Positions 1-8,500 of a stretch of DNA of 15,039 nt are shown here, one piece after another; position 1 is the stretch's first letter, and each line of letters begins with the position of its first letter. The translations under genes were made by a program, and so were the position numbers. Origin of the DNA: Planctomycetota bacterium (GTDB lineage Bacteria; Planctomycetota; Phycisphaerae; SM23-33); NCBI GenBank assembly GCA_003644335.1, contig QNCB01000006.1, positions 1 to 15,039 on the forward strand, read 5' to 3'. A model generated the notes under the pieces. It saw only the letters and a list, made by a program, of their open reading frames with translations, had not been told where the DNA came from and searched no databases.

Positions 1-774
1 CAGGCCAGGTCGGCTCTGGCGTTGGCCCGGGCGGTCGGAGCTTCTGCTATGGAACCAGCCGAGGCCGCTGCTGCTGGGGAACTTGTGCTGCTGACCGTGC
101 GGGACGAGGCCATCGGGCCACTCTGCGGGCAACTTGCCCGGGCGGGCGCTTTGGCCCATAAGCCTATCGTCGCCCACTGTTGCGGAGCTATGGGCAGTGA
201 GGTTCTCGCCCCCGCCCGGCAGCTAGGCTGTGCGGTCGGGTCGATGCACCCCATGCAAACCTTCCCGGACGCGGACGCAGCCATCGCAACCCTGCCCGGA
301 GCGTATTTTTTCATCGAGGGCACGGGCCTGGCAGCTACAGCTTTGGAGCAACTCGCCCGGGACATAGGCTGTCAGACCGGGCGGATAAACTCTGCGGATA
401 AGCCTCTCTATCACGCAGCTGCGGTGATGGGAGCTAACTATCTCACGACGATGCTCGACGCTGCGTTTGAGCTATTCACCCAGGCTGGTCTGGGCCGAGA
501 CCAAGCCCGCCAGGCTATCGCGCCGCTGGCTACCGCTGCGGTGGAAAACACGCTGAATAAAGACGCCCCCGCCGCCCTGACCGGGCCTATCGCGCGGGGC
601 GACCTGGAAACTCTCGCCAAGCACCTCGAAGCGATGCAACGGGCGGGGACAAGCGAAGAGACGAAAAAACTCTACCGCCAAGCTGGGGTTCGCACGGTGC
701 AAATAGCCAAGACAAAAGGCACACTGAGCCAAGCCAACGCACAGGCACTGATAATACTTCTACGCAGCGAATAA
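1..774 (+). CDS. Rossmann-like / DUF2520 domain protein, 5' truncated by the window edge
   Basis: The frame is open from base 1 to the TAA at 772-774, so the start lies left of the window. The TTG at 22 is the first in-frame candidate start, but it falls inside the fold. The visible part begins late in an N-terminal Rossmann domain: the dinucleotide-binding glycine loop is missing, while the strand-like segment GELVLLTVRDEAI (about 82-120) is present. The stretch with HPMQTF (247-264) and the C-terminal helical part with LTGPIARGD (577-603) match the proteins annotated as Rossmann-like plus DUF2520, which are related to F420-dependent NADP oxidoreductases and ketopantoate-reductase-like folds. 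These proteins are usually about 280-300 residues, so roughly 40-50 residues are missing here. The cofactor and substrate are not established for the family. The gene converges on lpxA. I am confident of the family and unsure of the function. Confidence 0.82.
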   Translation, partial: QARSALALARAVGASAMEPAEAAAAGELVLLTVRDEAIGPLCGQLARAGALAHKPIVAHCCGAMGSEVLAPARQLGCAVGSMHPMQTFPDADAAIATLPGAYFFIEGTGLAATALEQLARDIGCQTGRINSADKPLYHAAAVMGANYLTTMLDAAFELFTQAGLGRDQARQAIAPLATAAVENTLNKDAPAALTGPIARGDLETLAKHLEAMQRAGTSEETKKLYRQAGVRTVQIAKTKGTLSQANAQALIILLRSE

Positions 775-799
775 AAAACATGCAGCCCACCAAAATTGC

Positions 800-817
800 C
801 ATGCAACAAGTTGCATG
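800..817. other. Perfect 18-bp palindrome in a convergent gap
   Basis: The 18 bases CATGCAACAAGTTGCATG are two 8-bp arms around a central AA. The palindrome lies 26 nt after the DUF2520 stop, in the gap between two converging genes. A transcript could form a short hairpin with a four-base loop. On the + strand no U-run follows. On the - strand a short T4 run follows about 6 nt later, so at best it is a weak terminator for lpxA read-through. A two-fold symmetric protein-binding site is the alternative, but neither flanking gene has its promoter here. Confidence 0.4.
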
Positions 818-906
818 ACCTACAAACAACAAACTACGAAACACGCGAAAGAACGCGAAAACGAATTATTGTAAAAACAGAAATGACACGGTGCACGTCG
901 TCGCCA

Positions 907-931
907 CGTGGTTGCAAACACCGCAACCACG
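907..931 (-). terminator. Strong 9-bp hairpin downstream of lpxA
   Basis: Bases 907-915 (CGTGGTTGC) pair perfectly with 923-931 (GCAACCACG) around a seven-base loop. The hairpin begins 31 nt beyond the lpxA stop codon on the minus strand, a typical position for a 3' transcript end. No U-run follows directly on either strand. It is therefore not a canonical intrinsic terminator. It could be a 3' stabilising stem, a Rho-assisted end, or a shared barrier for the two converging genes. Confidence 0.4.
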
Positions 932-961
932 GCACCCGGCGATGGAAGTATTCGCCAAAAA

Positions 962-1792
962 TTATCGTCTGGTTGATATTCGCGAGAGGTGGGGGCACAG
1001 GCCTCGGTTGAATGGTTTTTCCGCCGCCAGGGCGTCTTGCACGAACTGTCTGAACTTGTTTGCTGGGTCTGACCATTCGGCGTGTTCGTTCATTTTTTCC
1101 AACGCAACTTTCGGCGTCAGGCCCGAGCGATAAGTTATGCCAAAGGCTTCCTTTATTTCCAGCCTATCCTCGCGGGATATCTCCGGCGACCGCTTTAAGC
1201 CTACGACATTGAGGGAAACGACGTTGTTGTCCTGTGCGCACATAACAAATGGCGGCACGTGCATGCCCACCTGCGCACAGCCTTGGAACATGACCTTCTC
1301 GCCGATGTAAACGAACTGGTGGATGTTACCATTGGCGGGAAGAATCGCACCGGCTCCGACGGTGCTGTGGCCCGCGATGTTGCACCCGTTGGCCAAAATC
1401 ACGCCGTCGTGAATCTGGCAGTCGTGGCCAGCGTGAGAGTTGGCCATCCAAAAGGTTTTATTGCCAACCATCGTCGCAGCCCCCGGCGTGGTCGCCCGCG
1501 ATATGGTTACGCCCTCGCGAAACATATTGTCATCGCCAATGCGGAGGAACGTCTGAGAGCTGGCGTCGAACTTATAGTCCTGAGGCTCGCCGCCAAGACA
1601 GCTGAACGAGTCGACATAGTTGCCCGACCCCATGGCGGTGAAACGTCGCACGATGGCGTGGGGGCGAATGACGGTCCCAGCTCCGATCTCCACATCGGCT
1701 TCAATGATGGCATAGGCGCCGACTTCCACGTCATCAGCCAGCCTGGCGGAAGGGTCTACTATCGCGGTGGGGTGTATTTTGGCAAGGCTCAT
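962..1792 (-). CDS. lpxA: Acyl-ACP--UDP-N-acetylglucosamine O-acyltransferase (LpxA)
   Basis: LpxA transfers an (R)-3-hydroxyacyl chain from acyl carrier protein to the 3-OH of UDP-GlcNAc, the first step of lipid A synthesis in the cytoplasm. The 276-residue product is close to the usual 255-270. Residues 5-165 show the hexapeptide (left-handed beta-helix) pattern. SHAGHDC (119-125) places His123 at the catalytic His125 position of the E. coli enzyme. His142 (IAGH), His158 (IHQF) and Asp72 (QDYKF) fit the other conserved sites, all with a constant offset of two. Gly171 sits where E. coli has Gly173, the acyl-length ruler, which hints at a long chain, by inference only. The C-terminal helical part (about 195-265) has the usual GLKR and YRSG segments. 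The ATG at 1792 is preceded by AAAAGGGA at good spacing. The gene stands alone, without lpxD, fabZ or lpxB next to it, and diverges from the efflux operon. Confidence 0.93.
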   Translation of the reverse strand: MSLAKIHPTAIVDPSARLADDVEVGAYAIIEADVEIGAGTVIRPHAIVRRFTAMGSGNYVDSFSCLGGEPQDYKFDASSQTFLRIGDDNMFREGVTISRATTPGAATMVGNKTFWMANSHAGHDCQIHDGVILANGCNIAGHSTVGAGAILPANGNIHQFVYIGEKVMFQGCAQVGMHVPPFVMCAQDNNVVSLNVVGLKRSPEISREDRLEIKEAFGITYRSGLTPKVALEKMNEHAEWSDPANKFRQFVQDALAAEKPFNRGLCPHLSRISTRR

Positions 1793-1928
1793 AATTTTCC
1801 CTTTTCATATCAAAACCAGCGAACATTGTACACCGAACCGGCGACCAGAAACACCACTGATTATAAGCAGCCGAATTTTATAGTGGAATAAGTTGATTTT
1901 CAGCTCCAGCCAGCCTAGAGTCATGTGT
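1793..1928. promoter_or_regulatory. Divergent intergenic region, lpxA / efflux operon
   Basis: This 136-nt AT-rich gap must hold the lpxA promoter and very probably the efflux operon promoter. On the minus strand TACAAT (1825-1830) is a good -10 match, but I see no clear -35 at 16-18 nt. On the plus strand TATAGT (1879-1884) is a -10 candidate about 45 nt before the first operon start, again with a poor -35. A weak -35 could mean activator dependence, as expected for metal-inducible genes, but I find no clear MerR-type dyad between the elements. The lpxA Shine-Dalgarno (AAGGGA on the minus strand) lies around 1799-1804. Confidence 0.35.
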
Positions 1929-3440
1929 ATGAAAAAGACGCGCGTTGTTGAAAGTGTTTTCAGAACCGCTTCTAAGGATCGACGGTGCGTAGCGTCATTG
2001 GCCCTGGCTGTCTGTGTGGTGCTGGCGATGGCCTCGGGTGGGTGTCGTCAACAACAGGAGCAATGGGCTTCTCTCGGCGGGCGGGCCAGGCTCCAGCAGA
2101 AGCCCTCGTCCAAAAAACTCAACCAAGCCGATGCCGCCCTCGACGAACAGACCCATCAGCCACAGTTGGACGCCCAGGCTGGCCTGCCTGAGTATTTAGC
2201 CTATGCTGCCGAGCACAATCCCGGCCTGGAATCGGCGTTTAACCGGTGGCAGGGAGCCCTTCAGCGAGTCCCGCAGGTAAAGGCTCTGCCAGACCCTCGG
2301 CTGACCTATCGGTACTATATAAGACAAGTCGAGACCCGCGTCGGTGCCCAGCGGCAGAGTTTCGAATTGGCACAGAGGTTCCCCTGGTTCGGCAAGCTTG
2401 ATGTGCGAGGCCAGGCCGCCGCCGCCCAGGCTCAAGTCCAACACGAACGGTTCCAGGCCCGGAAACTGGAGTTGTTCTATCAGGTTAAAGACGCATATTA
2501 CGAGTACTATTATCTCGCCCGGGCCATCGCGACGATTAAGGCCAACCGCGATCTGATGAAGCATTTCGAGCGGGTTGCCCGAACTCGCTACAAGGTGGCA
2601 GCCGGTTCGCATCCGAATATTATTCGGGCGCAGGTCGAGCTGGGCAAGCTGGAAGACAGGCTCCGTTCGCTCCAGGCCATGCGAGAGCCTATCGTGGCGA
2701 GGTTAAACGCAGCCTTGAACCGACCAGCCAGGGCTCCGCTGGGCTGGCCTGGGAAAATCCACCAGCGGGCAGTGAATGTTACTGACGGGCAACTGCTCGT
2801 CTGGCTAGGCGAGTCTAACCCGGAGCTGAGAAGTTTTGATTCCCAAATCGCCCGGAATCAGTACGAGATAGACCTGGCCCGGAAAGAGTATTTTCCCGAT
2901 GTAACTTTTGGCGTGAACTACATAGACACCGCCAGCTCTACCGGTGGGCGACACCCCAGCGACGATGGCCAGGACGCCGTAATAGCAATGGCGTCGGTGA
3001 ACCTACCAATATGGTGGGACAAAATCCAGGCTGGCGTCAACGAGGCCAGGTATCGCAAGCTCCAGGCTGTTTACGGCAAGGCCGAGCGGGCCAATATGCT
3101 ACGGGCCAGACTGAAACTGGTGTTGTACAAGTTCCGCGACGCCGAGCGGAAGATGAACCTCTACGGCAAGACCCTGCTTCCCAAGGCCCGGGAATCTATC
3201 AAGGCTACCGAGACATCATTTCGCACGGGGCGAGGCGGGTTCCTGGACCTCATCGACGCCGAGCGGATTTTACTGGAGTTTCAACTAGCCAACGAGCGAG
3301 CACTGGCCAATCGCGCACAAAGACTGGCAGAGCTTGAAATGCTTATCGGCAGGGAAATACCCAAAAGTGAACCTGTCCTGACAGCCACGCCCAAATCAGA
3401 GACGCGGAAGGAGATACCCGATGAGAACAATGCAAAATAA
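1929..3440 (+). CDS. TolC-family outer membrane efflux protein (CusC/CzcC-like)
   Basis: This is the outer membrane channel of a tripartite heavy-metal efflux pump. The mature chain has the two tandem OEP repeats of the family. The first begins at LPEYLAYAAEHNPGLESAF and includes QRFPWFGKLDVRG, a signature seen in CusC/CzcC-type channels. The second begins around GQLLVWLGESNPELRSFD. Long amphipathic helices rich in Ala, Arg and Glu follow each start. The N-terminus is an export signal: basic residues, then a hydrophobic LALAVCVVLAMAS segment ending at GGC. That cysteine may be lipidated, although the lipobox is weak. I chose the ATG at 1929 because AGAG at 1917-1920 lies 8 nt upstream. An ATG at 1923 and a TTG at 1893 are in-frame alternatives. 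About 503 residues is typical or slightly long. The stop overlaps the next gene by 20 nt, so the genes are translationally coupled. Confidence 0.9.
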   Translation: MKKTRVVESVFRTASKDRRCVASLALAVCVVLAMASGGCRQQQEQWASLGGRARLQQKPSSKKLNQADAALDEQTHQPQLDAQAGLPEYLAYAAEHNPGLESAFNRWQGALQRVPQVKALPDPRLTYRYYIRQVETRVGAQRQSFELAQRFPWFGKLDVRGQAAAAQAQVQHERFQARKLELFYQVKDAYYEYYYLARAIATIKANRDLMKHFERVARTRYKVAAGSHPNIIRAQVELGKLEDRLRSLQAMREPIVARLNAALNRPARAPLGWPGKIHQRAVNVTDGQLLVWLGESNPELRSFDSQIARNQYEIDLARKEYFPDVTFGVNYIDTASSTGGRHPSDDGQDAVIAMASVNLPIWWDKIQAGVNEARYRKLQAVYGKAERANMLRARLKLVLYKFRDAERKMNLYGKTLLPKARESIKATETSFRTGRGGFLDLIDAERILLEFQLANERALANRAQRLAELEMLIGREIPKSEPVLTATPKSETRKEIPDENNAK

Positions 3441-3969
3441 CATCCGGCAGAGCCTGGCCTGGGTCATATTATTGACCGGCACACTCTTCGTCTCGCCAGC
3501 CTGGACGGACAGCGACCACGACTATAGTGGGGGGGAAACCCCGCAGGTGCAACAAGCCCAGAGCCTCTGCCCTGTGATGGTCGGCAATAAAATCGACCCC
3601 GACCTGTACACGGTGTATCGAGGCGAGAAAGTTTTTTTCTGCTGCCAATTTTGCAAAACGGAATTCGAGAAGAACCCCGAGAAGTATCTGCATCGTCTGC
3701 CTCAGTTTGCCGCGGGCGCTGCCACAGATCAGGATGAATATGAACATGCGGAACATGACCACGCCGATGTGCATATTCTGTTGGCCCAGCTGGCCAAGCC
3801 GACTGGCATAGCAACGCTGTCGCTTGTCGCATTGACCGCATGTCTGGGTTTGCTGCGACGGCTGAGACGGCCAAGCCTCAAAGTACCGTTGCAACTACAT
3901 AAAATCGCGGGCATCTGTGCGCTCGGATCAGGCGCGATCCATGCGGCGATCGTATTATTGACCCACTGA
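3421..3969 (+). CDS. YHS-domain metal-binding protein with C-terminal membrane helices
   Basis: The protein has 182 residues and a strong start: AAGGAG at 3408-3413 lies 7 nt before the ATG. Residues 10-28 form a signal or anchor helix. Residues 48-93 are a YHS domain with Cys50 (LCPVM), Cys74, Cys75 and Cys78 (FFCCQFCKTEF) and the usual NPEKYL end. YHS domains bind metal ions and often accompany copper transporters. A His/Asp/Glu-rich linker (103-118, His109, 112, 114 and 118) may bind metal too. Two hydrophobic segments follow (about 128-146 and 159-180) with a basic LRRLRRPSLK loop between them. The second carries His160 and His174, 14 residues apart, as in membrane b-type heme helices. 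The gene sits between the outer membrane channel and the adaptor, so a role as a periplasmic metal chaperone or sensor for the pump is likely but inferred. Confidence 0.82.
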   Translation: MRTMQNNIRQSLAWVILLTGTLFVSPAWTDSDHDYSGGETPQVQQAQSLCPVMVGNKIDPDLYTVYRGEKVFFCCQFCKTEFEKNPEKYLHRLPQFAAGAATDQDEYEHAEHDHADVHILLAQLAKPTGIATLSLVALTACLGLLRRLRRPSLKVPLQLHKIAGICALGSGAIHAAIVLLTH

Positions 3970-3986
3970 GAGATAAGGTGGCAAGA

Positions 3987-5516
3987 ATGAATAAACATGT
4001 CATACGAATAATCGGATATCTGCCAGGAGCTGCCAAAACATGGGGGGTTGTCCTCGTAATAGTTATCAGTCTGCTCGTGGGGTTTGCGGCCCGGGGCCTG
4101 TTCACCGCTGCCCCGGAGACTCCGAGCAATGCAGCTGGCCATGAGGCCCACGAAAAGCCCAGGGCGACTCAAATGTGGACATGTTCCATGCACCCGCAGA
4201 TAAAGCTCCCCAAGCCCGGCCTGTGTCCGCTGTGCAACATGAAGCTGATTCCACTGGAAACCCAGAAAGACGATTCAGCCGGTCCGGGCGAGCTGACTCT
4301 CAGCGACAGTGCCGTCAAGCTCATGGATATCCAAACCTCGCCGGTCGAGCGGAAGTTCGTCGAGGTTTCTGTGCCGATGGTCGGCAAGGTGGACTACGAC
4401 GAGACGCTGTTGAAATATATCACTGCGTGGGTGCCGGGGAGACTGGACCGGTTGTTCGTGGACTACACCGGCGTGGTCGTAAAAAAAGGCTATCATCTGG
4501 CGGACATCTACAGCCCGGAACTGCTCAGCGCCCAGGAGGAATTGCTCCAGGCTATCGAGGCGGTAAAGAATATCGCCGGCAGCGATATTGACATTATGCG
4601 ACAGACAGCCCAGGCAACCGTGGAAGCAGCCCGGGAAAAGCTGCGACTTTGGGGGCTGGGGCCTGAGCAGATAGCGGCCGTCGAAAAACGTGGCAAGACT
4701 TCGGATCATATAACCATCTACTCGCCCATCAGCGGGGTCGTGATTCACAAAGATGCCCAGGAGGGCATGTATGTTAAAACGGGCACGCGGATTTACACCC
4801 TGGCCGATCTATCGAAGGTGTGGGTTCGGCTGGACGCATATGAGTCTGACCTGAAGTGGCTTCGCCATGGGCAGAAGGTGCGTTTCACAGCTGAGGCCTA
4901 CCCAGGCGAGCAGTTTGTCGGGACAATCGCGTTTATCGACCCTGTCCTGACCCAAACGACCCGAACGATCAAAGTGCGGGTCAATGCCGCGAATCCCAAA
5001 ATAAAGCTCAAGCCCGGCATGTTTGTCCGGGCGGTGGTACAGGCGAAGATAGCCCGGGGCGGGGAGGTTGTCAACGCCGCGCTGGCGGGTAAGTGGATTT
5101 GCCCGATGCATCCGGGCGTGGTTAAGGCAAGAGAGGGCAAGTGCGATATCTGCGAAATGCCGCTGGTAACTGCCGAGTCGCTGGGATATCTCGGCCTGGA
5201 CAAAACGAAAGCCCAAAAACCTCTGGTCGTCCCGGCCTCGGCTGTGTTGCGAACTGGCATGCGCGCTGTCGTCTATGTCCAGGTGTCCGGCCGGGCCAGG
5301 CCAACTTTTGAGGGGCAGGAAATCATTCTGGGCCCAAGAGCGGGAGACTATTACATTGTTGAACAAGGCCTGGCTCCTGGCCAGCGCGTGGTTACCAATG
5401 GCAACTTCAAGATCGACGCCGAGATGCAAATCCGCGCAAAACCCAGCATGATGGCACCTGAAGGTGGTGGCAGTGCCAGCGGACATCACCATGGCGGGGG
5501 AAGCTCTAATGAATAG
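3987..5516 (+). CDS. cusB: Heavy-metal RND efflux periplasmic adaptor (CusB-type) with two HMBD motifs
   Basis: This is the membrane fusion protein linking the RND pump to the outer channel. A basic N-terminus and a hydrophobic helix (about 19-38) anchor or export it. A heavy-metal-binding motif follows at 63-87: Cys66, Met68, His69, Cys80, Cys83 and Met85. The CusB core runs from GELTLSDSAVKLMDIQT through the lipoyl-like half (AWVPGRLDRLFVDYTG), the helical hairpin (YSPELLSAQEELLQAI), the second lipoyl half (YSPISGVVIHKDAQEG) and the beta-barrel (VWVRLDAYESDLKWL). A second, similar metal motif is inserted at 369-394 (Cys372, Met374, His375, Cys386, Cys389, Met391) before the membrane-proximal domain. 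The C-terminus ends in a HHH- and Gly-rich tail. I prefer the ATG at 3987 (AAGGTG 6 nt upstream); a GTG at 3978 is possible. The gap to the YHS gene is 17 nt, and the stop overlaps the pump start. The family is certain; the metal is not. Confidence 0.93.
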   Translation: MNKHVIRIIGYLPGAAKTWGVVLVIVISLLVGFAARGLFTAAPETPSNAAGHEAHEKPRATQMWTCSMHPQIKLPKPGLCPLCNMKLIPLETQKDDSAGPGELTLSDSAVKLMDIQTSPVERKFVEVSVPMVGKVDYDETLLKYITAWVPGRLDRLFVDYTGVVVKKGYHLADIYSPELLSAQEELLQAIEAVKNIAGSDIDIMRQTAQATVEAAREKLRLWGLGPEQIAAVEKRGKTSDHITIYSPISGVVIHKDAQEGMYVKTGTRIYTLADLSKVWVRLDAYESDLKWLRHGQKVRFTAEAYPGEQFVGTIAFIDPVLTQTTRTIKVRVNAANPKIKLKPGMFVRAVVQAKIARGGEVVNAALAGKWICPMHPGVVKAREGKCDICEMPLVTAESLGYLGLDKTKAQKPLVVPASAVLRTGMRAVVYVQVSGRARPTFEGQEIILGPRAGDYYIVEQGLAPGQRVVTNGNFKIDAEMQIRAKPSMMAPEGGGSASGHHHGGGSSNE

Positions 5517-8500
5517 CGAGACGCCAATTTCACCCTTTGAGCAAACGCCCGAACAACGCTCACTTATCGGTCGGCTGATACGGTTTTGTCTGACCAACAA
5601 GCTCGTCGTCGGCCTGTTCGTTTTGGCGATGGTGGTAGCGGGCCTGACTGTCGCGCCGTTCGACTGGCAGCTCGGCGGCATGACGCGATATCCCATAGCC
5701 ACCGACGCGATACCCGACATTGGCGAGAATCAGCAGATTGTTTTTACGGCCTGGCCGGGCCGCTCGCCGCAGGATGTGGAAGACCAGATAACCTACCCGC
5801 TGACCGTTTCGCTGCTTGGCGTCCCGGGGGTCAAGACCATTCGCAGCTATTCATTCTTCGGCTTTTCCAGTGTCTATGTCATTTTCAAAGAGGGCGTGGA
5901 GTTTTACTGGTCGCGGACTCGCGTGCTGGAGAAGCTCAACTCGCTGCCGGCTGGTACCCTGCCAGCCGATGTCCGCCCCGCACTTGGCCCGGACGCCACG
6001 GCCCTGGGGCAGGTGTACTGGTATACGCTTGAGGGTCGCGACGAACAGGGCAAGCCCGCTGGGGGGTGGGACCTTGATGAACTGCGGACGATTCAGGACT
6101 GGTACGCCCGATATTGGCTGCTCTCGGCGGATGGCGCAGCCGAGGTTGCATCCATCGGCGGATATGTTCGGGAATATCAGGTAGATGTCGACCCCGACGC
6201 GATGCGGGCCTATGGCGTAACGCTTGGCGATGTAGCCCAGGCCGTCCGGGCGTCCAATCTCGATGTAGGAGCCAAGACGTTGGAGCTTAATCGCGTGGAG
6301 TATTTTGTGCGAGGCGTCGGGTTTATCAAAAGCGTAGCGGATATCGAAAGCAGCGTCGTGAAGGTGCGGGACAATGTACCCATACTCATAAAGCAGGTGG
6401 CGACCGTAACCCTGGGCCCAGCCATGCGGCGAGGCGCGCTGGACAAGGGCGGCGCCCAGGCTGTTGGTGGAGTGGTCGTAGCCCGCTATGGCGACAATCC
6501 GCTGAGGGTCATTAAAAACATCAAGGCAAAAATAGCCGAGACCGCCGAGGCTCTGCCAGCCAAGGCAGTGGTGGACTTCTCAAAGGTTACGAAACAACAG
6601 GTCAGCCAATACGCAAAGGCCCACGGCTTTGAGGCCTATGCAGGCACCAGGCTGGACAGCAAGGCCTTTCTGGCCCATCTGCGAAAAATCCCGCCAAAAG
6701 ACAGGCCTGATTGGATAACCATCAGCAGGGTTACGGTCGTACCTTTCTATGACCGCACCGGTTTGATATACGAAACGCTCGGTACACTCAACGACGCGAT
6801 CTCGCTGGAAATCCTCATCACCGTCATCGTCATCATCGTCATGGTGGTGCATCTTCGCAGTAGTTTCATCATCGCCATTACCCTGCCCCTGGCTGTGCTG
6901 CTGTGCTTCATCGGCATGAAGGCCTTCGGCGTGGACGCGAACATCCTTGCCCTGTCCGGTATCGTCATAGCTATCGGCACTATCGTGGACATGGGCATCG
7001 TCGTTTGTGAAAATACGCTACGACACCTGGACCAGGCCTCAGAAGACGAGCCGACCCTGGCGGTAGTCCATCGCGCAACCAGCGAGGTCGGCAGCGCCGT
7101 GCTGACAGCTGTGCTGACCACTATCGTGAGCTTCCTGCCCGTATTTACGATGATCGGGGCGGAGGGCAAACTCTTCAAACCCCTGGCCTACACAAAAACA
7201 TTCGCGCTGCTGGCCTCGATAATCATCGCCCTTACGGTCGTGCCGCCAGCTTGCCACATATTATTTTGCGGCAAAATATCAGGCCGGCGCCTGCGACATG
7301 GTTTGTTCGGATTCATCGGCATCGTTGGCTTGGGCCTGATGGGGTGGGGATTCGCGCAGGGGGCGTTTTTGCTGGTAGCTTCGGGCCTGGCTGTAATCTG
7401 CTTCGCGGCAAACAGTCTTTTCAAAGACCGCATCCCGCAACGACTCGAGCGGTTGGCCCCGATGATAGCCAGCGCCATAATCGTACTGCTGGTGGGTATG
7501 TTGCTAAGCAGGTTCTGGGAGCCGCTTGGCCCGCGACGCGGAGTGATTCGCAACTTTATTTTCGTCGGCGTGATGATAGTGGCCCTGCTTGGATTTTTTC
7601 ATCTGATTCGCCTCCTCTACGAGCCAATGTTGCACTGGTGTCTACGACACAAACTGCTGTTTCTTTCTGTGCCGACGCTGGTTGTCCTGCTGGGCATAAC
7701 GGCTTGGCTTGGATTTGACAAGGTCTTTGGCTTCATACCGGCGGCGGGCCAGGCCCTTGGCGTCAGCCAGTCCAAAACACGCTCGACGGTGTTCTGGGCT
7801 GGTGCGACGAAGAAGTTTCCCGGTTTTGGCAAGGAGTTCATGCCCCCGCTGGACGAGGGGTCGTACCTGTTCATGCCAACGACCATGGTGCACGCGTCCA
7901 TCGGCGAGGCCCTGGATATTCTGGCCAGGCAGGATGCAGCCTTGCAGGCGATTCCAGAGGTAGACTCGGTGGTCGGCAAGATAGGCCGGGCCGAAACGCC
8001 GCTGGACCCGGCACCGATATCGATGATAGAGACGGTCATAAATTACAAGCCGCAATACATCACCGACAAGGCAGGCAGGCGGGTGAACTTCCGCTATGAC
8101 CCTGGCGGGACAAGGATATTCAGCGACGAACGCGGCCAAGCCCTGCTCGCCCCGGACGGAAAAAGTTACCGCGTCAGTGGACGATTTCCACGAGACAAGG
8201 ACGGGCGACTAATACCCGATAAATCCGGCAGGCCTTTCAGGCTGTGGAGGCCTGCGCTGGAGCAGGTTATAAATCCGGGGCGACAGGCCTGGGGCGGTAT
8301 CCGCAAGAGCGACGATATTTGGAGCGAGATTATTCGGGCAACAAAAATACCCGGCACGACCTCAGCTCCAAAACTCCAGCCTATCATGGCAAGAATAGTG
8401 ATGCTTCAAAGCGGCATGCGGGCACCGATGGGCGTTAAGATAAAAGGCCCTACGCTCCAGGCCATCGAAAAAGTCGGCCTGCAAATCGAGCGATTCCTGA

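Noticed and set aside
796..1011. Small + strand frame in the convergent gap
   Set aside because: It has no ribosome-binding site, runs into the 3' end of lpxA, and spans two hairpins, so intergenic DNA is a better explanation.
1259..1891. Long open frame on the + strand opposite lpxA (210 residues)
   Set aside because: It lies antisense to a clearly conserved LpxA, has no recognisable domain, and follows the codon periodicity of the minus-strand gene.
4809..5720. 303-residue minus-strand frame across the cusB/cusA junction
   Set aside because: It overlaps two certain genes, and its composition is typical of an antisense shadow in GC-rich DNA.
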